Source of the DNA: JBBSOW01 sp038259365
GTDB lineage: Bacteria; Actinomycetota; Actinomycetes; Propionibacteriales; Propionibacteriaceae
DNA: 40,900 bases
Direction: 5' to 3'
Assembly: GCA_038259365.1 (NCBI GenBank)
Contig: JBBSOW010000020.1
Coordinates: 1-40,900 of the forward strand
Made by a program: the position numbers and the translations under genes
In this document: positions 1 through 6,681 of the stretch, in pieces
Position numbering within the stretch: position 1 is the stretch's first letter
How the letters are laid out: every line of letters begins with the position of its first letter
The notes under the pieces: model-generated
Told to the model about the DNA's origin: nothing
Database searches by the model: none
What the model saw: the letters and a program-made list of their open reading frames with translations, nothing else

Positions 1-128
1 AGTTCGATCGGGTGCTCGCGGTGGCCAGCTACCTAGTCGACGGGGCCAGACGCGATCGGGCCACCTTCGACGATCCGCTTACCGGTTCGCTGGTGGTGGA
101 GGTCTTGCCTCCGTTCGCCGGGGGCTGA
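1..128 (+). CDS. C-terminal end of an unidentified protein (partial)
   Basis: An open frame enters from the left edge (first full codon at base 3) and stops at TGA 126-128, giving 41 residues ending LVVEVLPPFAGG. Codon use is strongly GC-rich at third positions, as in the real genes here, so I take it as the tail of a coding gene. I do not recognise the family from this short piece. Its last codons lie inside the first unit of a palindromic tandem repeat, so the C-terminus (LPPFAGG) is partly repeat-encoded and may be an extension created by the repeat. Confidence 0.55.
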   Translation, partial: FDRVLAVASYLVDGARRDRATFDDPLTGSLVVEVLPPFAGG

Positions 129-209
129 GGGATTGCCTCCGTTCGCCGGAGGCTGAGGGATTGGCTCGCCGGAGGCTGAGGGATTGCCTCCGCTCGCCGG
201 AGGCTGAGG
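105..209. repeat. Short tandem repeat of a palindromic unit (about 4 copies)
   Basis: Four head-to-tail copies of a roughly 28-bp unit at 105-132, 133-160, 161-183 (5-bp internal deletion) and 184-209. Each full unit contains a self-complementary core, GCCTCCG - 5 nt - CGGAGGC, followed by TGAGGGATT. The first copy has one change (GGGGGC for GGAGGC) and contains the stop codon of the upstream gene. The copies could fold as successive hairpins on either strand and so act as a transcription terminator between the upstream + gene and the convergent dtd. No further copy was noticed elsewhere in the window. Confidence 0.85.
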
Positions 210-222
210 CTGAGAAGCGGGT

Positions 223-654
223 TCAGTCCACCGAATCGATGACCAGTGTCATGGGACCGTCGTTGATCAACTCCACCGACATCATGGCCCCGAAGATTCC
301 GGTCTCGACGACCGCTCCTAGACGCCGCAACTCGGCGACGAAGGCCTCGACCAGGGGCTCGGAAACCGCCCCCGGTGCCGCAGCCGACCAGCTGGGGCGT
401 CGGCCCTTTCGCGTGTTCGCGTACAGCGTGAACTGGCTGATGACCAGCAGCGGCGCTGCCGCATCCTCGGCGCTGATTTCGCCCGCCAGGATCCGCAGCC
501 GCCAGACCTTGGCCGCCAGGTCGGCCGCGGTCTCGGGTGTGTCGGTGTGGGTGACGCCGACCAGGAGCACCAGCCCGGGACCATCGATCGCCCCGACGAC
601 CGAGCCCTCCACCTCGACGCTCGCTCGGCTGACGCGCTGCACCACAACTCTCAT
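223..654 (-). CDS. dtd: D-aminoacyl-tRNA deacylase (Dtd)
   Basis: Hydrolyses D-amino acids wrongly attached to tRNA, a cytosolic proofreading step. The 143-residue product has the usual Dtd length and opens MRVVVQRVSRASV. It carries the SQFTLY motif (73-78) and the C-terminal Gly-Pro pair (G133-P134 in NDGPMT) that corresponds to the Gly-cisPro chirality-selecting motif of the family. The ATG at 654 was chosen over an in-frame start at 804 because the protein then begins exactly at the family N-terminus. A CAGGCT sequence sits 7 nt before the ATG, so transcription may be leaderless. The gene is divergent from the GNAT gene, with only 60 bp between the two starts. Confidence 0.95.
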   Translation of the reverse strand: MRVVVQRVSRASVEVEGSVVGAIDGPGLVLLVGVTHTDTPETAADLAAKVWRLRILAGEISAEDAAAPLLVISQFTLYANTRKGRRPSWSAAAPGAVSEPLVEAFVAELRRLGAVVETGIFGAMMSVELINDGPMTLVIDSVD

Positions 655-702
655 GCCACCGAGCCTGCCAGAGCGGGGACGCCGTCTCCGCCACGGCGCA
701 AC

Positions 703-714
703 TAGGGTGAGCTT
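703..714 (+). promoter_or_regulatory. Probable leaderless promoter (-10 TAGGGT) of the GNAT gene
   Basis: TAGGGT at 703-708 matches the actinobacterial TANNNT -10 and lies 6 nt before the GTG at 715, so the transcript would begin at or next to the start codon. No Shine-Dalgarno sequence is present. No clear -35 is seen. Confidence 0.6.
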
Positions 715-1209
715 GTGTCGCAGCAGTTGGAGGTGCCTCTGAGGTTTCGCGATCTCGAACCCGAGGACCTCCCAGACCTCGAATGGTCGGGAGGTCCGGC
801 GCATCTACAGGTGCTTGCCCAGGCCTGGGAGGAATCGGCCATCGGAGACGTGGCCGTCCTCGTCGGTGAGATCGGCAACGGTCACCTGATCGCCTGTGGG
901 GGAGTCCGGTTGACGCGCTACCCCGACGTGGCCGAGTTGTGGATGTTGAGCGTGGCCGGGAGCTGGCAGGGCCTCGGCGTCGGGTCGGCGCTGATAGGCG
1001 CACTCGAGGACGCGGCGAGCCGGCGGGGTCACGACCAGGTCCAACTGAGCGTGGAGCTGGACAATCCGGACGCTGACCGGCTTTACCGGCGGCTCGGGTA
1101 TCGACCGCACGGCACCCGGACGGAGTCGTGGCCGGTCGACGGGGGCGAAGTGTTCGTGACCACCACGAGCGTGCTGCGAAAGAGCCTGACCGATTGGCTG
1201 CGAACGTGA
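715..1209 (+). CDS. GNAT-family N-acetyltransferase
   Basis: A 164-residue acetyl-CoA-dependent acyltransferase of the GCN5-related family; the substrate cannot be told from sequence. The acetyl-CoA pyrophosphate loop is visible as Q85-G-L-G-V-G90 (WQGLGVGSAL), preceded by the strand ELWMLSVAGS and followed by the typical LYRRLGYRPHG block near residues 123-133. The GTG start gives a complete single domain. The gene is monocistronic or leads into the small ORF at 1242. Its start codon lies 6 nt after a TAGGGT box with no ribosome-binding site, which argues for leaderless translation. Confidence 0.85.
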   Translation: MSQQLEVPLRFRDLEPEDLPDLEWSGGPAHLQVLAQAWEESAIGDVAVLVGEIGNGHLIACGGVRLTRYPDVAELWMLSVAGSWQGLGVGSALIGALEDAASRRGHDQVQLSVELDNPDADRLYRRLGYRPHGTRTESWPVDGGEVFVTTTSVLRKSLTDWLRT

Positions 1210-1229
1210 ATGGCTGGCCTCGATCGCGT

Positions 1230-1241
1230 TAGACTGTCCGA
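1230..1241 (+). promoter_or_regulatory. Probable leaderless promoter (-10 TAGACT)
   Basis: TAGACT at 1230-1235 stands 6 nt before the ATG at 1242, the same spacing as at several other genes in this window. It supports transcription starting at the small membrane ORF and running on into the nitrobindin-like gene. Confidence 0.5.
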
Positions 1242-1451
1242 ATGCCCTTTGCCGCCACGGTGATCCTCATCGTGGCGGCGGGGCTATTTGCCGCCGCCGC
1301 CATGATCTTGTTGATCCGGCTGCTACGACCAACGCGCGAGAAAGAGTACGCGCGAGAGAGAGTGATGTATGCCGTTCGAGATCCCCGAGGGATTGCACAA
1401 CGATCTGATGGGCCTGGCCTGGATGATCGGTCGCTGGGAAGGCACCGGTAA
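1242..1451 (+). CDS. Small single-pass membrane protein, hypothetical
   Basis: A 69-codon ORF starting MPFAATVILIVAAGLF. Residues 4-27 form one strong hydrophobic helix followed by basic residues (RLLRPTREK), consistent with an N-out/C-in small membrane protein. The first 40 or so codons look coding by composition. The last 28 codons overlap the start of the nitrobindin-like gene in another frame (83-bp overlap), so the C-terminal part may be a read-on caused by loss of an earlier stop. A TAGACT box lies 6 nt upstream of the ATG. No family is recognised; the ORF may be real, truncated or frameshifted. Confidence 0.4.
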   Translation: MPFAATVILIVAAGLFAAAAMILLIRLLRPTREKEYARERVMYAVRDPRGIAQRSDGPGLDDRSLGRHR

Positions 1452-1866
1452 GGGCAACTGGCCCGGCGTCGGCGCCTTCGAGTACGGCCAGCAGATCGAC
1501 TTCTCCCACAACGGCGGCCCCTACCTGCACTATCTCTCGCAGACCTTCGACGTCGATCCCGACGGTAAGGCCGTCCAGGCCCGCTCCATGGAGACCGGCT
1601 TTTGGCGTCCAGACGGCAAGAACGGTCTCGAGGTCGTGATGTGCCACCCCGAGGGCTATTCCGAGGTCTGGTACGGCAAGGTCGAGGGGGCCAAGATCGA
1701 GTTGCACACCGATGCCGTCGTGCGCACGACCTCGGCCCAGGATTACACCGCCGGCCAACGCCTCTACGGCAACGTGGAAAGTGACCTGCTATGGGCCTTC
1801 GATCGGGCCACTGCGACTGAGCCGTTGCAGCCCTACATGTGGGCACGGCTGCAGAGGAAATCGTGA
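1369..1866 (+). CDS. Nitrobindin-like beta-barrel protein (FABP-like, DUF1794)
   Basis: A 165-residue protein of the nitrobindin/THAP4 C-terminal family, a 10-strand lipocalin-like barrel. The signature GxWxGxGxG is present near the N-terminus as GRWEGTGKG (about residues 21-29). True nitrobindins bind ferric heme through a histidine near the C-terminus. Here the matching stretch reads LQPYMWARLQR, with Tyr in the place usually held by His, so this belongs to the subgroup called ferric nitrobindin-like proteins in which the axial His is lost. The function is unknown. The ATG at 1369 follows a GAGAGAGAG purine run. It is translationally coupled (GTGA overlap) to ygfZ, a pairing I recall from other actinomycetes. 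Confidence 0.85.
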   Translation: MPFEIPEGLHNDLMGLAWMIGRWEGTGKGNWPGVGAFEYGQQIDFSHNGGPYLHYLSQTFDVDPDGKAVQARSMETGFWRPDGKNGLEVVMCHPEGYSEVWYGKVEGAKIELHTDAVVRTTSAQDYTAGQRLYGNVESDLLWAFDRATATEPLQPYMWARLQRKS

Positions 1867-2882
1867 CCCCCGCGCCGGTCCGGATCGCCGCCCCGGACGG
1901 CGACGAGGCCGTCCGGCCGCTCGACGAGGGCGCCGTGTGGCACTACGGCGATCCGATGCGCGAGCAGCGCGCTATGCAGGCGGGGCGTGCCGTCGTCGAT
2001 CTGTCCCACCGCGACGTGATCTCGGTCAGCGGGCCCGACCGGTTGAGCTGGCTACATTCCCTGACCACCCAGCATCTGGCCGTGCTGGCTCCCGGCGTGG
2101 GCACGACGGCGCTGGTCCTGTCCCCGACCGGACATATCGAGCACATCATGTACGCGGTCGACGACGGCGAGACCTTCTGGGCTCACACCGAGCCCGGCGC
2201 CGCGCCCGCGCTGGTGGAGTTCCTCACGAAGATGAAGTTCATGATGGCGGTCGAGATCGTCGACCGCAGTGCCGAGATGGGCGTCGTGTGGGCCGCCGGC
2301 CCCGCCCCCGAGAGCCGCCGCGTCACCCGTGCCGGGGCGGACAGCCTCGGCGGGCACGAGTCCTTCGTCGCCCTCGACCACGTCGAGGATCTGCTGTTTT
2401 CGGTCTACCCCGACACCACCCCAGCCGGGATGTGGGCCTACGAGGCGCGACGGATAGCGGGCGGCGTGCCGCGCATCGGGGTCGATACCGACCACCGCAC
2501 GATCCCCAACGAGGTCGGCCTGCTGGGGGTGGGCGTGCACCTCGACAAGGGCTGCTACCGCGGGCAGGAAACCATCGCGCGGGTAAACAACCTCGGGCGG
2601 CCGCCGCGCCGCTTGGTCCTGCTGCATCTCGACGGAAGCGTCGATGAACTCCCCGAGCGAGGCGCCGAAATACGCCTTCGCGCTCCCGCGGACCCGGGCA
2701 AGCCGGCCCGCGGTATCGGGATCGTCGGTAGTTCGGCCCGCCACTTCGAGCTCGGGCCGATCGGACTGGGGCTGATCAAGAGGTCGGTGCCGGTCGAGGC
2801 CGAGTTGTTGGCCGGTGGCATCGCCGCGGGCCAAGAGGTGCTCGTCGATCCCGAGATTGGGTTGCACTTTCGCGCCCGCTGA
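1863..2882 (+). CDS. ygfZ: Folate-binding protein YgfZ (Fe-S cluster maintenance, GcvT-like fold)
   Basis: A cytosolic GcvT-related protein that needs tetrahydrofolate and helps maintain certain Fe-S enzymes. The YgfZ signature K-G-C-Y-x-G-Q-E is at residues 229-236 (C231), followed by the C-terminal barrel domain. An in-frame ATG at 1839 exists, but the GTG at 1863 gives a 4-bp GTGA overlap with the upstream stop and fits the family N-terminus, so I use 1863 (339 residues). Together with the nitrobindin-like gene it forms a coupled two-gene unit; a shared role around heme/iron or oxidative stress is only an inference. A weak inverted repeat TGAGC-tgac-GCTCA follows at 2897-2910. Confidence 0.93.
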   Translation: MTPAPVRIAAPDGDEAVRPLDEGAVWHYGDPMREQRAMQAGRAVVDLSHRDVISVSGPDRLSWLHSLTTQHLAVLAPGVGTTALVLSPTGHIEHIMYAVDDGETFWAHTEPGAAPALVEFLTKMKFMMAVEIVDRSAEMGVVWAAGPAPESRRVTRAGADSLGGHESFVALDHVEDLLFSVYPDTTPAGMWAYEARRIAGGVPRIGVDTDHRTIPNEVGLLGVGVHLDKGCYRGQETIARVNNLGRPPRRLVLLHLDGSVDELPERGAEIRLRAPADPGKPARGIGIVGSSARHFELGPIGLGLIKRSVPVEAELLAGGIAAGQEVLVDPEIGLHFRAR

Positions 2883-2943
2883 GCCTCGCGTTCCAGTGAG
2901 CTGACGCTCAGACGCGGAATCCGCGAAGAAACCGATTTTGCAA

Positions 2944-2955
2944 TACCCTTTGATC
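2944..2955 (+). promoter_or_regulatory. Probable leaderless promoter (-10 TACCCT) of the HAD-GH65 operon
   Basis: TACCCT at 2944-2949 is followed after exactly 6 nt by the ATG at 2956. No ribosome-binding site precedes that ATG. This supports the ATG over the in-frame TTG at 2938. Confidence 0.5.
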
Positions 2956-3678
2956 ATGGATTGGAACTCGATCGATGCTGTCCTGTTTGACCTCGACGGC
3001 GTGCTCACTCCCACCGCGGAGGTGCATATGAGGGCCTGGGACACGATGTTCAACGAGTTTCTCGCCACCCTGACCGACCAGCCGCGATACGGTGAGCGGG
3101 ATTACTTCGACTACGTGGACGGAAAGCCCCGCTACGACGGCGTGCGCTCCTTCCTGACCGCCCGCGGCATCGAGCTCGCCGAGGGTCAACCCGGCGACGT
3201 GCTATCGGCTGCGACGGTGTGCGGCCTGGGGAACCGCAAGAACGACGCCTTCTCCGAAGCCCTCAAGGCCGATGGTGTGCAGCCCTATCCGGGTTCGGTG
3301 GCGTTCTTGGACGACGTCGTTTCGCGCGGTAAGGCCGTCGCGGTGGTGTCCTCCTCGCGCAACGCCGAGGCCGTGTTGAACGCGGCGGGTCTGCGCGAGC
3401 GTTTCGAGGTGATCGTGGACGGCAACCTAGCCGAGGCCAAAGGATTGCCGGGCAAGCCGGCCCCGGACACCTTCCTTTACGCGGCGGCCCAGCTGGGTGC
3501 GAGTTCGCAGGCCTCCATCGTCGTCGAGGACGCCCTGTCCGGGGTGGCAGCCGGGCGGGCGGGCAATTTTGCCCAGGTGATTGGCGTCGACCGCGGCGTG
3601 GGCGCGGCCGAACTGACCCGTGCTGGTGCTGATATCGTCGTGACCGACCTGGCCGAACTGCTGGACACCTCCCGATGA
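2956..3678 (+). CDS. HAD-superfamily beta-phosphoglucomutase-like enzyme
   Basis: A 240-residue HAD hydrolase/phosphomutase. The nucleophile motif is D12-L-D14-G-V (FDLDGVLTPT), motif II lies in VVSSS, the conserved Lys in GKPAPDTFLYAA, and motif IV in VVEDALSGVAAG. This matches beta-phosphoglucomutase (beta-glucose 1-phosphate to glucose 6-phosphate). The ATGA overlap with the downstream GH65 phosphorylase gene is the standard pairing: the phosphorylase releases beta-glucose 1-phosphate and this enzyme feeds it into glycolysis. Mycobacterium tuberculosis Rv3400-Rv3401 is, as I recall, the same arrangement. A phosphatase on another sugar phosphate is the alternative. Confidence 0.88.
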   Translation: MDWNSIDAVLFDLDGVLTPTAEVHMRAWDTMFNEFLATLTDQPRYGERDYFDYVDGKPRYDGVRSFLTARGIELAEGQPGDVLSAATVCGLGNRKNDAFSEALKADGVQPYPGSVAFLDDVVSRGKAVAVVSSSRNAEAVLNAAGLRERFEVIVDGNLAEAKGLPGKPAPDTFLYAAAQLGASSQASIVVEDALSGVAAGRAGNFAQVIGVDRGVGAAELTRAGADIVVTDLAELLDTSR

Positions 3679-6194
3679 AGAAGCTGCTGCCACACGAGGC
3701 GCCCGAGCCCGTCGACCCGATGGATCGCGACCGGTTTCCCATCGATCCGTGGCGACTGGTGGAGTTGTCCCACGACGGCGCCGATCTCGGCACCACCGAA
3801 TCCCTCTTCGCGGTCGGTAACGGCTATCTGGGAATGCGCGGCACCCCCGAGGAGGGCCGGGACGCCCACTCGCACGGCACGTTCGTCAACGGCTTCCACG
3901 AGACCTGGCCCATCCAGCACGCCGAGCAGGCCTTCGGCCTGGCCAGCCTGGGTCAAACCATCGTCAACGCCCCCGACACCGCGCTGATCAAGCTCTACGT
4001 CGACGACGAGCCGGTGCTGCTCGCCAAGGCCGACGTGTTCGAGTACCAGCGGTCCATCGACTTTCGCGAAGGCATCCTGCGGCGCAGCTTCATCTGGCGC
4101 GCGCCGGGCGGCCGGCGCGTCAGGGTGGAGACCACCCGGATGGTGTCGTTCAAGGAGCGGCACGCCGCCGTCATGACCATGGAGGTCACCGTGCTCGACG
4201 GCGACGTTCCGGTGGTCATCTCCTCGCAGATCCTCAACCGCCAAGACGGGGGTGATGAGTACAGCCCCAACGCCGCGCCAGCGGGGGACGACCCCCGCCA
4301 GGCGCACGGCCTCGGTCGGCGTGTGCTGATCCCCAAGCTGCACTACTGCAAGGCCGGGCGGATGATGCTCGGGTTCCAGACCGCCGAGTCGAAGATGACG
4401 ATCGGGGTGGGCGCCCAACACGACCTCACGACCGAGAACGTCGTCGACCAAGTGGAGATGTCGAACGAGGACGCGGCCAAGGTGGTCTACCGCATCGACG
4501 CGCGGGAGAATCAGCCGATCAGGCTGGTCAAGTACGCGACCTACCACAGCTCCAGCGCGGTGCCGGTCCCGGAGCTGATCAACCGGGTACGCCGGACGCT
4601 CGACCGCATCACCATCCACGGGCCCGAGAAGATGTGGGCCGAGCAGCGGGCCTACCTCGAAGATTACTGGGCCGATACCGACGTGGAAATCCACGGCCGG
4701 CCAGAACTGCAGCAGGCCGTGCGCTGGAACCTGTTCCAGCTCTGCCAGGCCGCCGCCAGGGCAGAGTCCTCGGGCATCCCCGCCAAGGGCGTCACCGCCG
4801 CGGGGTACAGCGGGCACTACTTCTGGGACACAGAGATCTTCATGCTGCCCTTCCTCACCTACACGCGGCCGATGTTGGCCCGCAACGCGCTGGGGTTCCG
4901 TTACAAGATGCTGGACTCGGCGCGCCGCCGGGCCCGCGAGATGGCCCAGCGCGGGGCGCTGTTCCCCTGGCGCACGATCAACGGCGAGGAGGCCTCGGCC
5001 TACTACGCCGCTGGAACCGCGCAGTACCACATCAACGCCGACATCGCCTACGCGCTGAACCGCTACGTCTCGGCCACAGGAGACGTCGATTTCTTGCTCG
5101 ATCAGGGCGTCGAGATCTTGGTGGAGACCGCCCGGATGTGGGCCGATCTCGGTTTTTGGCGCTCCAACGGGGACGACGAGTTCCACATCCACGCGGTGAC
5201 CGGGCCGGACGAGTACACCACCGTGGTGAACGACAACCTGTTCACCAACGCGATGGCCAAGAACAATCTCGCCAAGGCCGCCGAGATCTTGCAGGCGATG
5301 CAACAGGTGTGGCCCGACGTGTACCGCAAGACCGCGCGACGGCTCCGTCTCGCCGATGCCGAGGTGCTGGAGTGGGCTAAGGCCGCAGAGGGGATGTCCA
5401 TTCCCTTCGACGAGACGCTCGGCATCCACCCCCAAGACCTGCACTTCCTGGAGCGCGAGGTATGGGATCTGGGCAGCACGCCGGCCGAGAACTTCCCGCT
5501 GCTGCTGCACTACCACCCACTGGTGATCTACCGCTTCCAGGTGCTCAAGCAGGCCGACGTGGTCATGGCGATGTTCTTGCAGGGTAACCAGTTCAGCGAG
5601 AAGCAAAAGCGCGCGAACTTCGAGTACTACGATCCGATCACGACGGGTGACTCCACCCTCAGCGCGGTGGTGCAGAGCATCATCGCGGCCGAGGTCGGGC
5701 ACGAGGACGCCGCTCTGGCCTACTTCTACGGAGGGCTGTTCGTCGACCTCGACAATAGCCATGGCAACACCCCCGACGGAGTGCACATCGCCTCGTGCGG
5801 AGGGGTATGGACGGCGTTGGCCTTCGGCTTCGGTGGGATGCGCGATTTCGACGGCCACCTGACGTTCGATCCTCGGCTGCCCGAGCAGTGGGAGAGGCTC
5901 ACCTTCAGATTTCGGGTCGGCGGCACCCGGGTTCGGGCCGAGCTCACCCAAGACCAGTACGTGTTCAGCGTCGAGGAGGGTACCGAGGCCTCGTTCACGG
6001 TCCGTGGCCGCCACGTCAGCGTCGGCGCGCACGAGCCCGTGGTCGTCGAACTGGCTGACCAGGGCCCTCGGCTGAAGACCTACGACGGTCGCTCGCCGAT
6101 GGTGGGTGGCCAGCGCGAGGACGGCTCGATCATCACCGCCAGCGTGCCCGGCCATTTCCCCGACGCCGACCCCGTGGTTCCGCCCGAGAGCTGA
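3675..6194 (+). CDS. Glycoside hydrolase family 65 disaccharide phosphorylase
   Basis: A cytosolic 839-residue enzyme of the maltose/trehalose/kojibiose phosphorylase family. It cleaves an alpha-glucosyl disaccharide with phosphate and inversion to give beta-glucose 1-phosphate. The domains appear in family order: N-terminal beta-sandwich (about 1-290), linker helices, (alpha/alpha)6 barrel (about 330-690), and C-terminal beta-sheet domain. GYSGHYFWDTEIFMLPFL marks the start of the active-site barrel, and the general acid is E513 in the GPDEY motif. The phosphate-binding region lies in TTGDSTLSAVVQS. The exact disaccharide cannot be read from motifs. It is translationally coupled to the beta-phosphoglucomutase gene. 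Confidence 0.92.
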   Translation: MKKLLPHEAPEPVDPMDRDRFPIDPWRLVELSHDGADLGTTESLFAVGNGYLGMRGTPEEGRDAHSHGTFVNGFHETWPIQHAEQAFGLASLGQTIVNAPDTALIKLYVDDEPVLLAKADVFEYQRSIDFREGILRRSFIWRAPGGRRVRVETTRMVSFKERHAAVMTMEVTVLDGDVPVVISSQILNRQDGGDEYSPNAAPAGDDPRQAHGLGRRVLIPKLHYCKAGRMMLGFQTAESKMTIGVGAQHDLTTENVVDQVEMSNEDAAKVVYRIDARENQPIRLVKYATYHSSSAVPVPELINRVRRTLDRITIHGPEKMWAEQRAYLEDYWADTDVEIHGRPELQQAVRWNLFQLCQAAARAESSGIPAKGVTAAGYSGHYFWDTEIFMLPFLTYTRPMLARNALGFRYKMLDSARRRAREMAQRGALFPWRTINGEEASAYYAAGTAQYHINADIAYALNRYVSATGDVDFLLDQGVEILVETARMWADLGFWRSNGDDEFHIHAVTGPDEYTTVVNDNLFTNAMAKNNLAKAAEILQAMQQVWPDVYRKTARRLRLADAEVLEWAKAAEGMSIPFDETLGIHPQDLHFLEREVWDLGSTPAENFPLLLHYHPLVIYRFQVLKQADVVMAMFLQGNQFSEKQKRANFEYYDPITTGDSTLSAVVQSIIAAEVGHEDAALAYFYGGLFVDLDNSHGNTPDGVHIASCGGVWTALAFGFGGMRDFDGHLTFDPRLPEQWERLTFRFRVGGTRVRAELTQDQYVFSVEEGTEASFTVRGRHVSVGAHEPVVVELADQGPRLKTYDGRSPMVGGQREDGSIITASVPGHFPDADPVVPPES

Positions 6195-6196
6195 GT

Positions 6197-6237
6197 CTTG
6201 CTAGCGCTAGCTTGCAAATGCTTGCAATAGCAAGCAC
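6197..6237. promoter_or_regulatory. Operator cluster upstream of the XRE regulator
   Basis: Only 52 bp separate the GH65 stop from the regulator ATG, and most of it is symmetric. GCTAGCGCTAGC (6200-6211) is a perfect 12-bp palindrome. TGCTTGC-aata-GCAAGCA (6219-6236) is a perfect 7+7 inverted repeat, and GCTTGC occurs as a direct repeat linking the two. A site this dense next to an XRE gene is most simply its autoregulatory operator overlapping the promoter. A GGGGAC purine run before the ATG at 6247 may serve as ribosome-binding site. Confidence 0.7.
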
Positions 6238-6246
6238 ACTGGGGAC

Positions 6247-6681
6247 ATGGCAAAACGAACGCGAGGCAACGCTCAGGTCTTGGGCGAACAGCTCGGCACG
6301 CTGGGGGAGTTCATCGCCACCCAGCGTCGGCACGCACAGCTGTCGCTGCGCCAGCTGGCGGACCTCACCGGGGTATCTAATCCCTACCTGAGCCAGATCG
6401 AGCGTGGGCTGCGCAAGCCTTCCGCGGAGGTGCTGCAGCAGCTGTCCAAAGCGCTGCGGGTTTCCGCCGAGACGCTTTACGTCCGGGCCGGGATCCTCGA
6501 CCCCACCGATCACCTGCAGAGCACCGTGCCACTGGCCGTGTTGGCCGATACCACGATCAGTGAACGCCAAAAGCGCGTGCTGCTGGAGGTCTACCACAGT
6601 TTTGTCGAGCAGAACGGGCTGGTGGGAGACGCCACCGCCTCCACACCGCCTACCACCACACCCGAGGAGGAGCATTCATGA
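6247..6681 (+). CDS. XRE-family HTH transcriptional regulator (Rv0474-like)
   Basis: A 144-residue DNA-binding protein. An XRE/Cro-type helix-turn-helix spans about residues 20-75 (LSLRQLADLTGVSNPYLSQI, then ERGLRKPSAEVLQQLSKAL), followed by a helical C-terminal part and a Thr/Pro/Glu-rich tail. It overlaps the HBHA-like gene by ATGA, the same pair as Rv0474-Rv0475 (hbhA) in mycobacteria, so it probably controls that gene and itself through the palindromes at 6197-6237. Confidence 0.88.
   Translation: MAKRTRGNAQVLGEQLGTLGEFIATQRRHAQLSLRQLADLTGVSNPYLSQIERGLRKPSAEVLQQLSKALRVSAETLYVRAGILDPTDHLQSTVPLAVLADTTISERQKRVLLEVYHSFVEQNGLVGDATASTPPTTTPEEEHS

Noticed and set aside
3477..6155. An 892-codon open frame on the minus strand
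   Set aside because: It is the antisense shadow of the GH65 gene in GC-rich DNA; it has no recognisable domain, while the + strand has full family motifs.
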